The notes under the pieces were generated by a model. It was not told where the DNA came from and searched no databases. It saw nothing but the letters and a program-made list of their open reading frames with translations. From contig NZ_JACJQN010000027.1 of the NCBI RefSeq assembly GCF_014696675.1, positions 1-52,507 on the forward strand: a stretch of DNA of 52,507 nt. The letters are read 5' to 3'. This stretch comes from Phormidium tenue FACHB-1052 (GTDB lineage Bacteria > Cyanobacteriota > Cyanobacteriia > Phormidesmidales > Phormidesmidaceae). A program made the translations under genes and the position numbers. Of this stretch, positions 27,610 to 36,331 are shown in pieces (position 1 is the first letter of the stretch; every line of letters begins with the position of its first letter).

Positions 27610-27990
27610 CCGCTTGCGTCAGAAATAGAGTCTGGAACTGGGATGCAGCTGGTTCGAAGTGCAGCTGTCCCGCCTGCAACCACTGCTTGAAGCATCGACC
27701 CACTCAGAAAACGACTCTGCTCACTCAGCCCCTCCGAATCACCCGTATGACTCAACGTTTTCTGCCGCTGCTGTTTCCCGCTGTGGATCAGCCGATCTCT
27801 AGAGTTTCCAGCCCCATACTCTTTGATTGCCCTCGATTGGCAAAAGCGCAGGCTCCCTGTAGGGTGGGCATTTCCCACCACCCACCCCGGTTTAACCAGC
27901 CAGCACAACCCAGCAAACAATCTGTTTAGTCCCAGAGGTCAATGGTGGGCAGTGCCCACCCTACCGCCCCTTCGCTAAGGCACCATCGCC
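27610..27990. other. Intergenic gap inside the dev operon, carrying a repeat
   Basis: This 381-bp gap separates the two devC genes. The first part (27610-27858) shows no coding signal. The second part holds the inverted-repeat element at 27859-27964, ending 27 bp before the second devC. Confidence 0.5.
27859..27964. repeat. MITE-like inverted-repeat element between the two devC genes
   Basis: The 22-base ends at 27859-27880 and 27943-27964 are reverse complements with two mismatches (outer core GTAGGGTGGGCA and TGCCCACCCTAC). They enclose about 62 bp without coding potential. Similar GGTGGGCA-ended repeats are common in cyanobacterial genomes. In RNA it would form a long hairpin and could weaken or separate expression of the downstream devC and devA. 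Confidence 0.7.
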
Positions 27991-29163
27991 ATGCGCCGCA
28001 CCCCCCTCGCGCTCCTCAACCTGATTCACGATCGCAAAAAGTTTCTCACCTCCATGGCCGGGGTGGCCTTTGCGGTGCTGCTGATGTTTTTGTTTAGCGG
28101 CTTCAAAAACGCCCTCTACGACAGCCAGACCCAGTTGCTTGAGCGGCTCAACGGTGAAATTGTGATCATCAACCGGCTGAAGGAGAACATGTTTGTGCCC
28201 CGCTCCTTTGCCCGCCGCCGCCTCTACCAGGCCCAGGCCTTTGATGGAGTGGAGGGGGCCTACGCTATCTACCTCAGCGACGCCCGCTGGAAAAACCCCG
28301 ACACCCGCAAAACTCGCCCGGTGCGGGTGATTGCCTACAACCCCTCCGACCCGGTGCTGCCCATGCCCGAGGTGCTGGCCCGGCAGCAGGAGCTGCGGCT
28401 GCCCAACACCGCCATGATCGACACGCGATCGCGCGACGAGGTCGGCCCCCGCGAAACCGGAGTGATCACCGAGCTGGCCGATCGCGAGATTCGCGTTGTG
28501 GGCACCTTTAGCCTGGGCACCGACTTTGCCTCGGGCAACGGCAACTTGATCATGAGCGACCAAAACTTTCTGCGCTTTTTTGCCAATCGTGGCCCTGAGG
28601 AAGAGGAGCGCAGCTTTGCCACCGCCGACATTGGCCTGCTGCGAGTGACTCCTGGCACCGACATTGAGCCTCTGGTGCAGGCCCTCAGCGAGGGGCTACC
28701 CAAGGACGTGCTGGTCTTGCCCATGCAGGGACCGGGAGGGTTCATCGCCCGCGAGCGCACCTACTGGGAAGTCAATACCAGCATTGGTTTTATATTCTCA
28801 CTGCTAACGGCGATGGGATTTGTGGTGGGCATCATTCTCGTCTACCAAATCCTCTACACCGATGTGGCCGACCACTGGTCGGAGTACGCCACCCTCAAGG
28901 CGATCGGCTACGACAATGCCTACCTGTTTGGAGTGGTGATTCAGGAGGCGGTCATTCTCTCGGTACTGGGGTTTATTCCGGGCTTTTTGATTAGCGCCCT
29001 GTTCTACAACCTGGGGGCCAGCGTCACCGGCCTGTTGTTTAAGATGACCCTAGAGCGGGTGGTTAACCTATATCTAGCGACCTTCATTATGTGTTTGATT
29101 TCTGGCGCTGTTGCCGTGCGTAAGGTACAGCGCACTGACCCCGCAGAGGTATTTGGCCTATGA
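27991..29163 (+). CDS. devC: DevC-type ABC transporter permease (second copy)
   Basis: This 390-residue permease has the same layout as the first copy: TPLALLNLIHDRKKFLTSMA, then AGVAFAVLLMFLFSGFKNAL at the first helix. A periplasmic domain and three C-terminal helices follow, with YTDVADHWSEYATLKAIGYD as the coupling segment. The end VAVRKVQRTDPAEVFGL is canonical. It overlaps the devA start by four bases (ATGA), so translation of devA is probably coupled to it. The shared motif NPSDPV(F/L)xMPE in both copies shows a common periplasmic fold. A heteromeric DevC pair, or two alternative permeases sharing DevB and DevA, are both possible. Confidence 0.9.
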   Translation: MRRTPLALLNLIHDRKKFLTSMAGVAFAVLLMFLFSGFKNALYDSQTQLLERLNGEIVIINRLKENMFVPRSFARRRLYQAQAFDGVEGAYAIYLSDARWKNPDTRKTRPVRVIAYNPSDPVLPMPEVLARQQELRLPNTAMIDTRSRDEVGPRETGVITELADREIRVVGTFSLGTDFASGNGNLIMSDQNFLRFFANRGPEEEERSFATADIGLLRVTPGTDIEPLVQALSEGLPKDVLVLPMQGPGGFIARERTYWEVNTSIGFIFSLLTAMGFVVGIILVYQILYTDVADHWSEYATLKAIGYDNAYLFGVVIQEAVILSVLGFIPGFLISALFYNLGASVTGLLFKMTLERVVNLYLATFIMCLISGAVAVRKVQRTDPAEVFGL

Positions 29164-29942
29164 GTGCTACGCCGTTGTCTACGTCCTCCCCTATGCCCAA
29201 GGTCACCACCAGTTCGGTGCAGGTGCGCCACCTCGACTATTTCTTTGGCCGGGGCGATCTGCGTAAGCAGGTGCTCTTTGACATTAGCCTCGATCTACAC
29301 CCCGGCCAGATTGTAATTATGACCGGGCCGTCGGGTTCTGGGAAAACCACGCTGCTGACGCTGATTGGGGCGCTGCGATCGGCTAGCGAAGGGAGCCTCA
29401 AGGTGCTCAACCAAGAACTGGTAGGCATGGGCAACCGCCAGCTAGTCGGAATTCGCCGCAACATTGGCTTTATCTTTCAGGCGCACAACCTGTTTGAGTC
29501 GCTGACAGCGGCCCAAAATGTGGAGATGGCAGTAGAACTCACCGGCAACTTTCGCGGCAAGCGGCGGCTGGCGGTGGATATTCTCAGCCAGGTGGGGCTG
29601 GCTGAGCGGGCCGACTATAAACCGGCGGCCCTGAGCGGCGGGCAAAAGCAGCGGGTGGCGATCGCCCGCGCCCTAGTCAACCAGCCCCAGCTAATCTTGG
29701 CCGACGAGCCCACTGCCGCCCTCGATAAAAAGTCGGGCCGCGACGTAGTGACCTTGATGCAGCATCTAGCTAGCGAAAGGGGCTGCACCATTCTCATGGT
29801 CACCCACGACAACCGCATTCTCGATGTGGCCGATCGCATCATCAACCTCGTCGACGGTCGGCTGGAGTCCGACGAAAGCCCCCAACAGTTTGTCGACTCC
29901 CACACCCCCAAATCCCTCGATCAAAAAATGTTCATCATGTAA
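29160..29942 (+). CDS. devA: DevA-type ABC transporter ATP-binding protein
   Basis: This 260-residue ATPase has Walker A GPSGSGKT at about 56-63, the signature [14 protein letters not shown], and Walker B LILADEPTAALD. It has the DevA-type N-terminus (QVRHLDYFFGRGDLRKQVLF). It energises the DevC permease(s) for export through a DevB-linked channel. The ATG overlaps the TGA of the second devC, closing the devB-devC-devC-devA operon. A palindrome at 29954 follows the stop. No separate outer-membrane TolC gene is in the window. Confidence 0.92.
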   Translation: MSATPLSTSSPMPKVTTSSVQVRHLDYFFGRGDLRKQVLFDISLDLHPGQIVIMTGPSGSGKTTLLTLIGALRSASEGSLKVLNQELVGMGNRQLVGIRRNIGFIFQAHNLFESLTAAQNVEMAVELTGNFRGKRRLAVDILSQVGLAERADYKPAALSGGQKQRVAIARALVNQPQLILADEPTAALDKKSGRDVVTLMQHLASERGCTILMVTHDNRILDVADRIINLVDGRLESDESPQQFVDSHTPKSLDQKMFIM

Positions 29943-29953
29943 AACGCCAGGAC

Positions 29954-29970
29954 AAGAAACCGGGTTTCTT
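29954..29970. repeat. Short palindromic repeat after devA
   Basis: AAGAAACC-G-GGTTTCTT is a perfect palindrome with a single central base, 12 bp after the devA stop. A partial copy (AACCCGGTTTCTG) follows at about 30004. This word resembles a repetitive extragenic sequence of cyanobacteria. With a one-base centre it is unlikely to be a classic terminator hairpin. Confidence 0.5.
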
Positions 29971-30072
29971 TACCACCTCAACAGCCACTGCATCTCCCCA
30001 AGCAACCCGGTTTCTGTACGCCGCACAGAATGCAATTGCCCTAACCCCCTTACCCCCACTCCCCACCCCTCC

Positions 30073-30564
30073 ATGGCCATCTCCTTTGTCAGCAACGTCC
30101 AGGCGCTCACCTATACCAAGGTCGCCGACTATCTCCAGACCGCAGCCCTATTCAGAGACAGCCTGCGGGCCTACCCCGATCAGCCCCAGTTTGATATTCT
30201 CTACGGATCTACCCTGGTTGAAATCGAGGTGCTGCCCTGGGAAGTACATCCTTGGGAAAAGGCCGATCTAGCTACCGTGCGCGCCACTAGCTGCGTCACC
30301 ATCGGCAGCAATGTTGACCGTGAACTGATGCACTTTTTGCTGGCCGAAAATCGCCGCATGCGCTTTGGGGCTTTTCAGCTAGATGAGGCTAACCAAGTGC
30401 TCTTCTCGGAAAGCGTTCTCGGCGGCGAAAACATGGATCTGATGGAGCTACAGACCTGCATTCTCTCGGTCGTGACGATCGCCGACACCTACGACGACAT
30501 TATTGCCCAGCGTTTTGGGGGGCGGCGCGCCATTGACCGAGTGAGGGGGGCGATCGCGTCCTAA
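30073..30564 (+). CDS. YbjN-like (type III chaperone fold) protein
   Basis: This 163-residue soluble protein has features of the YbjN/CesT-like alpha-beta fold: a short N-terminal helix region (TKVADYLQTAALF), then strands, then RRMRFGAFQLDEANQVLFSE followed by SVLGG. The C-terminal helix LMELQTCILSVVTIADTYDD is also typical. Cyanobacterial YbjN-domain proteins are of unknown function, possibly chaperone-like. The ATG at 30073 is chosen; the frame continues upstream through devA without meaning. It follows devA by 130 bp and could be co-transcribed. Confidence 0.75.
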   Translation: MAISFVSNVQALTYTKVADYLQTAALFRDSLRAYPDQPQFDILYGSTLVEIEVLPWEVHPWEKADLATVRATSCVTIGSNVDRELMHFLLAENRRMRFGAFQLDEANQVLFSESVLGGENMDLMELQTCILSVVTIADTYDDIIAQRFGGRRAIDRVRGAIAS

Positions 30565-31429
30565 CGCCACTAGCCCTTTAAGCTATAGCGTTCATCCTAC
30601 CCACCACCCAGCGCAAAATTGACCACCAAGTTCTCGACAAGGGTGTTGGGCAGAGCAATGTAGCGGCCTCAGCGGTTGCAACGGCTAGGCCGATCTTGCT
30701 TTGAGCTAGCTAGCCAGAACTACGTATAGCGATCGTAACGTTGTGCCACGATCGGTAGCCTCTCAAGCCAGAGCGGTGGATATGCCTATGCTCATGCAGC
30801 GAGGCATCCGGGGAATCAGGACTACGCAGGCAGATAAGCAACATGATTCTATGAAGCTACCTGGTATTTCTACTTAGGCAGAAATTTATTAACAATATCC
30901 GCAGCTTCCCAATTCCGGAGCTTAGCGGATAATTTCATCAAACCATTACATTAACCCCCTCTCAATAAAAAGATAGTGCGAAGATTAGATATCTGTCGGC
31001 TCACAATCCAAGGAGATCGTGGTTATGTTGTTCTATTCCAGCGAGATAGGCCTGCTAGAGGCTAAAGGTTTACCGAAGAATTGAGATTGATAAAGTGAGC
31101 AGTTGAAAATTAGGCAGCTGCAATCTAACTAAAAACACTATGGTTTGTAGAGCGTTGAGCCGGTAGGCGTTTCCATCTGACAACAAATAAACCTACTCAA
31201 CAGGCTTAAAGAACGCGATTTAATTCGTTTTTTAAGACACATTTTTGGAAGGCTAGAGGCTACTTTAGGCTAATCATTAGTGGTTAGGAGAAAAGCTATC
31301 AGTCCAGAAGCCATACACAAAATCCAACATAGTTGATGCAGTCCTCAAATCACACCATAACGGCTTGACTTAAGCTGGGCAAATGCCCAAGAAAAAGAGC
31401 AAAACTTTAAAAATTTTTTAAGACATCCC
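30565..31429. other. Long gene-poor, AT-rich region
   Basis: About 865 bp with no supported gene. A 23-codon stretch read on the minus strand at 30597-30668 (RYIALPNTLVENLVVNF, ending in a stop) looks like the tail of a real protein, possibly an MscS-type channel, and may be a gene remnant. The rest is AT-rich, contains only an imperfect HIP1-like word (AGCGATCGT), and may hold the promoter of the next gene. Confidence 0.45.
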
Positions 31430-32560
31430 ATGTTCACAAGACGCTCTAATTGGCCTGCCGACAGCATCCTTAATAGGCAGATTTTCTATGCAAGCCAACC
31501 CTGTGCCAATCAGTTTTTCATGTACATTAAAAGTCAGCTAATTCCCTGGGACATCTACGACCCGGAACCAGAGAATTGTAGCTTTGTTGCCTACTTTGGC
31601 AAAGTCTTACAAACTGTTGATCAGGCTTTGCCTAATCAAGGATTGACTTTCTATGTCACTATGGTCGACATAAAAGAACTTCCTTCCTACGGTGACAACG
31701 TCTTTGTATTAATTCTGGGTGATGAATTTTACCGGATTCCAGAATATATTAATCAAGTTGGCGGGGTCTTTAAATGCTACGGCACTCATCAAATTCGCGA
31801 GCAGATCAATCTCTACCGCCCTCTATTAAGACTTTCTTACTTTAAGTTTTTAGTACTAGGTCAGTCGGTCAAGAACATGGGCTATAGACTGATCAAGAAA
31901 ATTAAGCACAGACTTAGAAAGCTGCGATTTTTGCTGATTGGGAAGGCCCATATCGCCCCTATTTATGACATCCCACCAGGTTATTTTAATTCCAGAAACT
32001 TGCCTGTCAAACCCATCCAAAATCGCACCTGCGACATATTTTTTGACGGCAGCATTGTCCAGCATATTTATCCAGTTTGGTCGTTGCGGTACTGGTCTAA
32101 GACCCCTAAAGCCTATTCCCGCGAACAGATGGTGAGTAGCCTAAAACAATTCAAGGCAAACCATCCTCAATTTCAGGTTGATCTAGCCGTTTCCGTTGGC
32201 TATGTAGGCTCAAACCATGCCGCCCATTCCACCTACAGCGACGACATGATGAATGCCAAGATCTGTTTGGCTCCCAGGGGTACTACCCTAGAAACTTACA
32301 GGCTGCTGGAGGCTATGCGCTACGGCTGTGTGACCATCGTTGAATCGCTGCCCGACCGCTGGTTTTACAACGGTGCACCTATTATTCAAATTGGTAGCTG
32401 GCAGAATCTAGAGCCGGTGTTGACAAGGCTGCTCAACGATCCAGAGCTGCTTCAAACACTGCATCAGCAGACTTTAGACTGGTGGGAAACAAAGTGCTCA
32501 GAAAAAGCGGTGGGTCGATATATAACTGAGCAGATTAATGCTCTGCGACTACGAGTGTAA
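31430..32560 (+). CDS. Exostosin-like (GT47-type) glycosyltransferase family protein
   Basis: This 376-residue protein ends in a region typical of exostosin-like glycosyltransferases: DDMMNAKICLAPRGTTLETY, then RLLEAMRYGCVTIVES, with WFYNGAPII further on. It probably transfers a sugar to a surface glycan, with a GT-B-like nucleotide-sugar site in this C-terminal part. The N-terminal half (about 1-190) is less familiar and contains a basic amphipathic segment (RLIKKIKHRLRKLRFLLIG, near 155-175) that might contact the membrane. There is no signal peptide. The gene stands alone, is more AT-rich than its neighbours and lacks HIP1 sites, so it may be acquired. Confidence 0.72.
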   Translation: MFTRRSNWPADSILNRQIFYASQPCANQFFMYIKSQLIPWDIYDPEPENCSFVAYFGKVLQTVDQALPNQGLTFYVTMVDIKELPSYGDNVFVLILGDEFYRIPEYINQVGGVFKCYGTHQIREQINLYRPLLRLSYFKFLVLGQSVKNMGYRLIKKIKHRLRKLRFLLIGKAHIAPIYDIPPGYFNSRNLPVKPIQNRTCDIFFDGSIVQHIYPVWSLRYWSKTPKAYSREQMVSSLKQFKANHPQFQVDLAVSVGYVGSNHAAHSTYSDDMMNAKICLAPRGTTLETYRLLEAMRYGCVTIVESLPDRWFYNGAPIIQIGSWQNLEPVLTRLLNDPELLQTLHQQTLDWWETKCSEKAVGRYITEQINALRLRV

Positions 32561-32627
32561 TGTGCAGGGAGCGATCGCCACAGCCGTCAGCCAACCACCG
32601 ATACCCAGCCCCCAGGCCTGATGGGAA

Positions 32628-33884
32628 CTACTCAAGGCCCTGCAAAATATGCTGCGTGGTGACAAAAGCACCTAGGCCCACAAAGCCGTTGCAGCGACCG
32701 CGCTGGGCCGTCATCCCTAGGGCAATAGAGGAGGCCTGGGCTGGGTTGCGCACAAATCGCGGGGAGGTGTTGATATAGATGACGGCGCTGGTGGCGAGCT
32801 GAGTAAAGCGGCTGCTTTCGGCGTAGGATTCAGTGGCGATCGCATTGGCGTGACCGCTACTGTAGCGGTTGATCAGCGTGGCTGCGGCTTGCACGCTGTC
32901 AACCGAACGTAGCGCCACCGTTTTACCCAGAAATGGGCGCTTCCAGTCAGTGTCCACCGCCGGTTTCACATCGGGCAGATCGGGTAGCAGCTCCTCGTCG
33001 GCTAGTATTTCAAAGTCTTGATCCCATAGGGTATGGCATAGCTGCACCAGGGTCGAAGGATTGCAGCCTCGGTGTACCAGCACCTTTTCTACCGCATTGA
33101 CCGCATCGGGCTCACCGCGATGGCTGTCGAGCACCATGTGGGTGACCATGTCGAGCTGCCCAGTGGGCGACCAGTAGAGATAGCAGTTGCCCATGGCTGT
33201 GGGCAGCACGGGCACACCGGCCTGACGCACCACCTGCTGCACCAGCCCTGGCCGCCCGTAGGGAATAATCAAGTCGATGCCGGGATCCTGCAAGAGCCAG
33301 CTGCGAGCAACGTCGCCCTGCTCTTCGGTCAGCGACAAAATACAGTAGGGAGACAGCCCTAGGGAGTCTAGAGCCTCGTGGAGGGCCTGCAAAATCGCCT
33401 GGTTGGTTTGACTGGCTTCGTTGCTGCCCTTGAGGATGAGGCCGTTGCCCGTGCGCAGGCTCAGCCCCGCCGCGATCGCCGCCAGTTCTGGAAACGCTTC
33501 ATAGACCAGGGCCACGACCCCCAGGGGCACCACCTGGCCATAGCCTGCTACGGCCTTGCTCAGTCGACTGGGGGCGGGGTGCAGCAACCCTCGGGGGTCA
33601 CCCAGGTAGGCCAGCCGCCGCAAAATTTTAGCGGTGGTTTGCAGGCGTTCGGGGGTCAGCTTTAGCCAGTCGAGCACCCGTTCGGGCACCGCCATCTCCA
33701 AACTGGCCTCAAGGTCGAGGGTGTTGGCTTCAAGAATGTCGTCAAAGCTCGCTTCAATGGCGGTGGCGACCGCCTCTAGCAGGCGGGTCTGGGTGTCAAA
33801 CCCGACGGCAACTAGGTCGCGACCGGCCCGGCGCACCTGCTCAACCGCCGCGCTAAAGTCTGCCTGGGTAGTGAGGTTTACCAT
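32628..33884 (-). CDS. proA: ProA-like glutamate-5-semialdehyde dehydrogenase lacking the expected catalytic Cys
   Basis: This 418-residue protein is collinear with gamma-glutamyl phosphate reductase, which reduces glutamyl-5-phosphate to the semialdehyde in proline synthesis. PLGVVALVYEAFPELAAIAA, LSLRTGNGLILKGSNEA and IPYGRPGLVQQV fit the family well. In active enzymes the catalytic cysteine sits in a (V/A)CNA-E--LVH motif. Here the motif reads AVNAVEKVLVH, with Val262 (codon at 33099-33101) in place of Cys; Cys270 lies eight residues later. The protein may be a non-catalytic paralogue or use another residue. The downstream end is 67 bp from the glycosyltransferase. A small membrane protein gene ends four bases upstream and is probably in the same operon. 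Confidence 0.85.
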   Translation of the reverse strand: MVNLTTQADFSAAVEQVRRAGRDLVAVGFDTQTRLLEAVATAIEASFDDILEANTLDLEASLEMAVPERVLDWLKLTPERLQTTAKILRRLAYLGDPRGLLHPAPSRLSKAVAGYGQVVPLGVVALVYEAFPELAAIAAGLSLRTGNGLILKGSNEASQTNQAILQALHEALDSLGLSPYCILSLTEEQGDVARSWLLQDPGIDLIIPYGRPGLVQQVVRQAGVPVLPTAMGNCYLYWSPTGQLDMVTHMVLDSHRGEPDAVNAVEKVLVHRGCNPSTLVQLCHTLWDQDFEILADEELLPDLPDVKPAVDTDWKRPFLGKTVALRSVDSVQAAATLINRYSSGHANAIATESYAESSRFTQLATSAVIYINTSPRFVRNPAQASSIALGMTAQRGRCNGFVGLGAFVTTQHILQGLE

Positions 33885-33888
33885 AAGC

Positions 33889-34299
33889 CTAACGCCGAGA
33901 GGCCAGCCAAAACATGCCCACCACCGCCAGCGCCACCGCCAGGGTAGTCAGCAATCGCGCCACCGATTGGGCACCATCAGGGGATTGCAGGGTGGCCAAC
34001 AGCAAAAAGAACACCATCATGCCAAAGGCGGCCAGCACCACCAGAGGTAGGTAGCTGACGTTGAGGGAGGAGCGATCGAGCCGCCACTGCTGCCCGGTCC
34101 AGCGCCAGAGGCGTTTGTAGGGGTAGTGGGTAGACAGCTGCTCAATCACGTAGCCATCGTCTTGCACAACAAAAATTTGCTGACAGCGATCGCAGCCAAA
34201 GGCCTCAGTCAGGGTAATGGGCTTAATGCACCCATTGCGACGACAAGGGCAGGGATAGTCGGCGTTCTGGTCGATCTTTTGGCTTTTATAAGTACGCAC
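33889..34299 (-). CDS. Hypothetical membrane protein with Cys-rich N-terminal region
   Basis: This 136-residue protein has a zinc-ribbon-like arrangement (CPCRRNGC then CDRCQ, at about residues 16-42). Two hydrophobic helices follow, near 78-100 (LVVLAAFGMMVFFLLLATLQ) and 110-132. The ribbon would face the cytoplasm and the helices anchor it. Family unknown. The stop lies four bases before the ProA-like start, which suggests an operon. The start is a GTG at 34299; a later start is possible. Confidence 0.7.
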   Translation of the reverse strand: MRTYKSQKIDQNADYPCPCRRNGCIKPITLTEAFGCDRCQQIFVVQDDGYVIEQLSTHYPYKRLWRWTGQQWRLDRSSLNVSYLPLVVLAAFGMMVFFLLLATLQSPDGAQSVARLLTTLAVALAVVGMFWLASRR

Positions 34300-34560
34300 A
34301 GCACTGCCGGGGTGGGGGCGAAGACGGGCTGGAAATTACTCATCATTCTGACACATTAACCAAAACCTCCCCGGAAATACAACCTGCGGCAGACGAAGAA
34401 CTGACTGGCGGCAGCGGTGAGGCTGGTCGGCAGAGCTTCGCTTTATCGTTAAACTGTATCCTCTGCCGCTTGAAATTTTGAGGATAAACGTGGTAGGTAA
34501 GGGCTAATCAAACCCTGTTTCCACTCGCCCCCCACTCGCCCCTATGGGCAGGATGTTGCT

Positions 34561-35214
34561 ATGGTTACCGATCGCCTGGAGACGGCAGTGAGAAACTTTC
34601 AGCACGTCAATCAGATGGTAGAGCGCTACACTCGCCTCTGTCGCGCCTACATCACCCTATCAGAACGGTTCAATCAGCTCGATGTCGAGCACATGACCCT
34701 GAAGGGACAAATGGTACCGCTGCTGAAAGCGCTAAAGGCTCACCAGGCCAAATTGCGTGCCGCTGAATTCGAAAAGGCAGCCATGCAAACGGCCTTGAAA
34801 GAGCAAGACGCGCGGCTGCAAGCTGCCCTCGATCAGCAAGAGACCCAGCACCGGCAAGAGCTTCAGCAGTTGACCACCGCCTATGAGGAGAAGCTGCAAG
34901 CCCTCGCTAGCCACGTGGCCGAACTGCAACCCCTCGAGCAATTGCTCAACGCCGAAACCCATCACGAGCTCAGCGCCGCCGAAGCGCAGATGGAGCTGAT
35001 CGAAACGACCTTTGAAGAGATTGAGCAAGATAGCTCGCCAGATCTCTCCGCCGAAGAGAAGGCTCTGCTGGCCGCCTACCGCTCCGACCCCGATGCCTTC
35101 CTGGTTGCTGCCGCCGATGCCCCGGTCGGCAGTGCGATCGAGATAGAAGAACCAGTGGCCTCTCTGGGGCACTACTACTCCGACGAGCAGGTGCCCAAGG
35201 GGTTTGGGGTTTAG
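34561..35214 (+). CDS. Hypothetical coiled-coil protein
   Basis: This 217-residue soluble protein is not of a family I recognise. Residues about 55-135 form a continuous coiled coil rich in Ala, Leu, Gln, Glu and Lys (RLQAALDQQETQHRQELQQL). The C-terminal third is acidic (EEIEQDSSPDLSAEEKALLA) and ends in a short conserved-looking HYYSDEQVPKGFGV. There is no signal peptide. The ATG at 34561 immediately precedes VTDRLETAVRNF. It stands alone between divergent and convergent neighbours; a scaffold or spacer role is only a guess. Confidence 0.65.
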   Translation: MVTDRLETAVRNFQHVNQMVERYTRLCRAYITLSERFNQLDVEHMTLKGQMVPLLKALKAHQAKLRAAEFEKAAMQTALKEQDARLQAALDQQETQHRQELQQLTTAYEEKLQALASHVAELQPLEQLLNAETHHELSAAEAQMELIETTFEEIEQDSSPDLSAEEKALLAAYRSDPDAFLVAAADAPVGSAIEIEEPVASLGHYYSDEQVPKGFGV

Positions 35215-35248
35215 GTAACCGGTTGAAACGCTTGACCCAAGCTACTTC

Positions 35249-36064
35249 CTAAGACACCAGCTTGCTGACTAGCCAGTTGGCCAAGCCACCGCCGTAGGGC
35301 GCACAGATCGATAGAATGCGTTCGGCAGGGAACTGATGCTGATAAAAACACAGCATGTTGCCATAGACCCCATTGGGATAGAAGGGTGCCTCTCGGGCCA
35401 GATCTAGGACTTGAAGATCAAATACCTTAGGCTGGGTGCCGGCGGCGTAGTCAACCATGATGCTAAAGCCGTAGCCCCGCTGTTGTAGGGTTTGCAAGCA
35501 ATCCATAGTGCCCGTCAAAAATTTGGGTGACCAGCCCTTTTCACCCTGGGTGCGGCTGCTGCCGCCGCCGTACTCAAACATCACCACCTGGGGCAGTTGT
35601 TCCGTAGGCAAAGCGGTAAATTGCTTAATCACGACGGGTTCCCAACCTTCGATATCGAGCTTGAAGGCGGTGATCTGGGTGGCGGTGATCTGGTTGAGCA
35701 AGGTTGCCAGGTCGAGGGTCAGCACCGGGCGCGTAATTGTCGAGGCCCCAAACCAGTCAGCCGATAGGGAGCTAAAGTTGCTGTTGGCAACATTGGCAAA
35801 TTGGCCCATATGTAGGGTTTGAGTCCCGACGCGATCGGATAGACACTGCTCGATCAGTCGAATGGGATATTGCTGGCAGACCATCCGCAATTTGTCGGTG
35901 GGAGAAGGTTCTACAGCGACGGTGGGAAACCCAAGACGGGCAAACAGCTCGCAGTAAAAGGCGAAGGTGCCCACCCCCACATCGACACAAAGCCCCTGGC
36001 GCTGAGGGTCGATATCGGGCAGTAGGTGCTCAAAGAGGGCCTGGCAGCAAGCTTCTACACGCAT
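35249..36064 (-). CDS. FkbM-family methyltransferase-like protein
   Basis: This 271-residue protein shows a SAM-binding start VDVGVGTFAFYCELFARLGF, then TVAVEPSP (acidic residue ending strand 2), and the FkbM-like ITAFKLDIEGWEPVVIKQF at about 140-155. FkbM enzymes O-methylate sugars or polyketides. Motif I reads DVGVGTF instead of the usual DVGAN-G, so activity is not certain. The C-terminal 70 residues (YGFSIMVDYAAGT and NGVYGNMLCF) fit related cyanobacterial proteins. It is convergent with the coiled-coil gene, 34 bp away. Substrate unknown. Confidence 0.75.
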   Translation of the reverse strand: MRVEACCQALFEHLLPDIDPQRQGLCVDVGVGTFAFYCELFARLGFPTVAVEPSPTDKLRMVCQQYPIRLIEQCLSDRVGTQTLHMGQFANVANSNFSSLSADWFGASTITRPVLTLDLATLLNQITATQITAFKLDIEGWEPVVIKQFTALPTEQLPQVVMFEYGGGSSRTQGEKGWSPKFLTGTMDCLQTLQQRGYGFSIMVDYAAGTQPKVFDLQVLDLAREAPFYPNGVYGNMLCFYQHQFPAERILSICAPYGGGLANWLVSKLVS

Positions 36065-36331
36065 TAGATTGCCCTTGGAGAAAAATAATGTTCTAAGCGT
36101 AGAGCATCTCGGCCCCAGGAGAGTTTGTGGACTTCATCAAGATTGTCGTCAGCACCGCATATCCATCGCAGAGCAGACGCACTGAGAGCAGCCCATCGTT
36201 AAGGTGAAAAGCTCTAACACACGCGCTAATGCAGCGGCAGCGGAGCGACGGTTTACTAGGGCAAACGTAGTTGCCTAAGTCTGCTGCTAGCTGGCGAAAC
36301 GCTTCATGAATCGGGAACGGAAAGATACACC

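Noticed and set aside
27606..27929. Open frame between the two devC genes
   Set aside because: It runs into the inverted-repeat element, has mixed composition and shows no domain; best explained as intergenic DNA.
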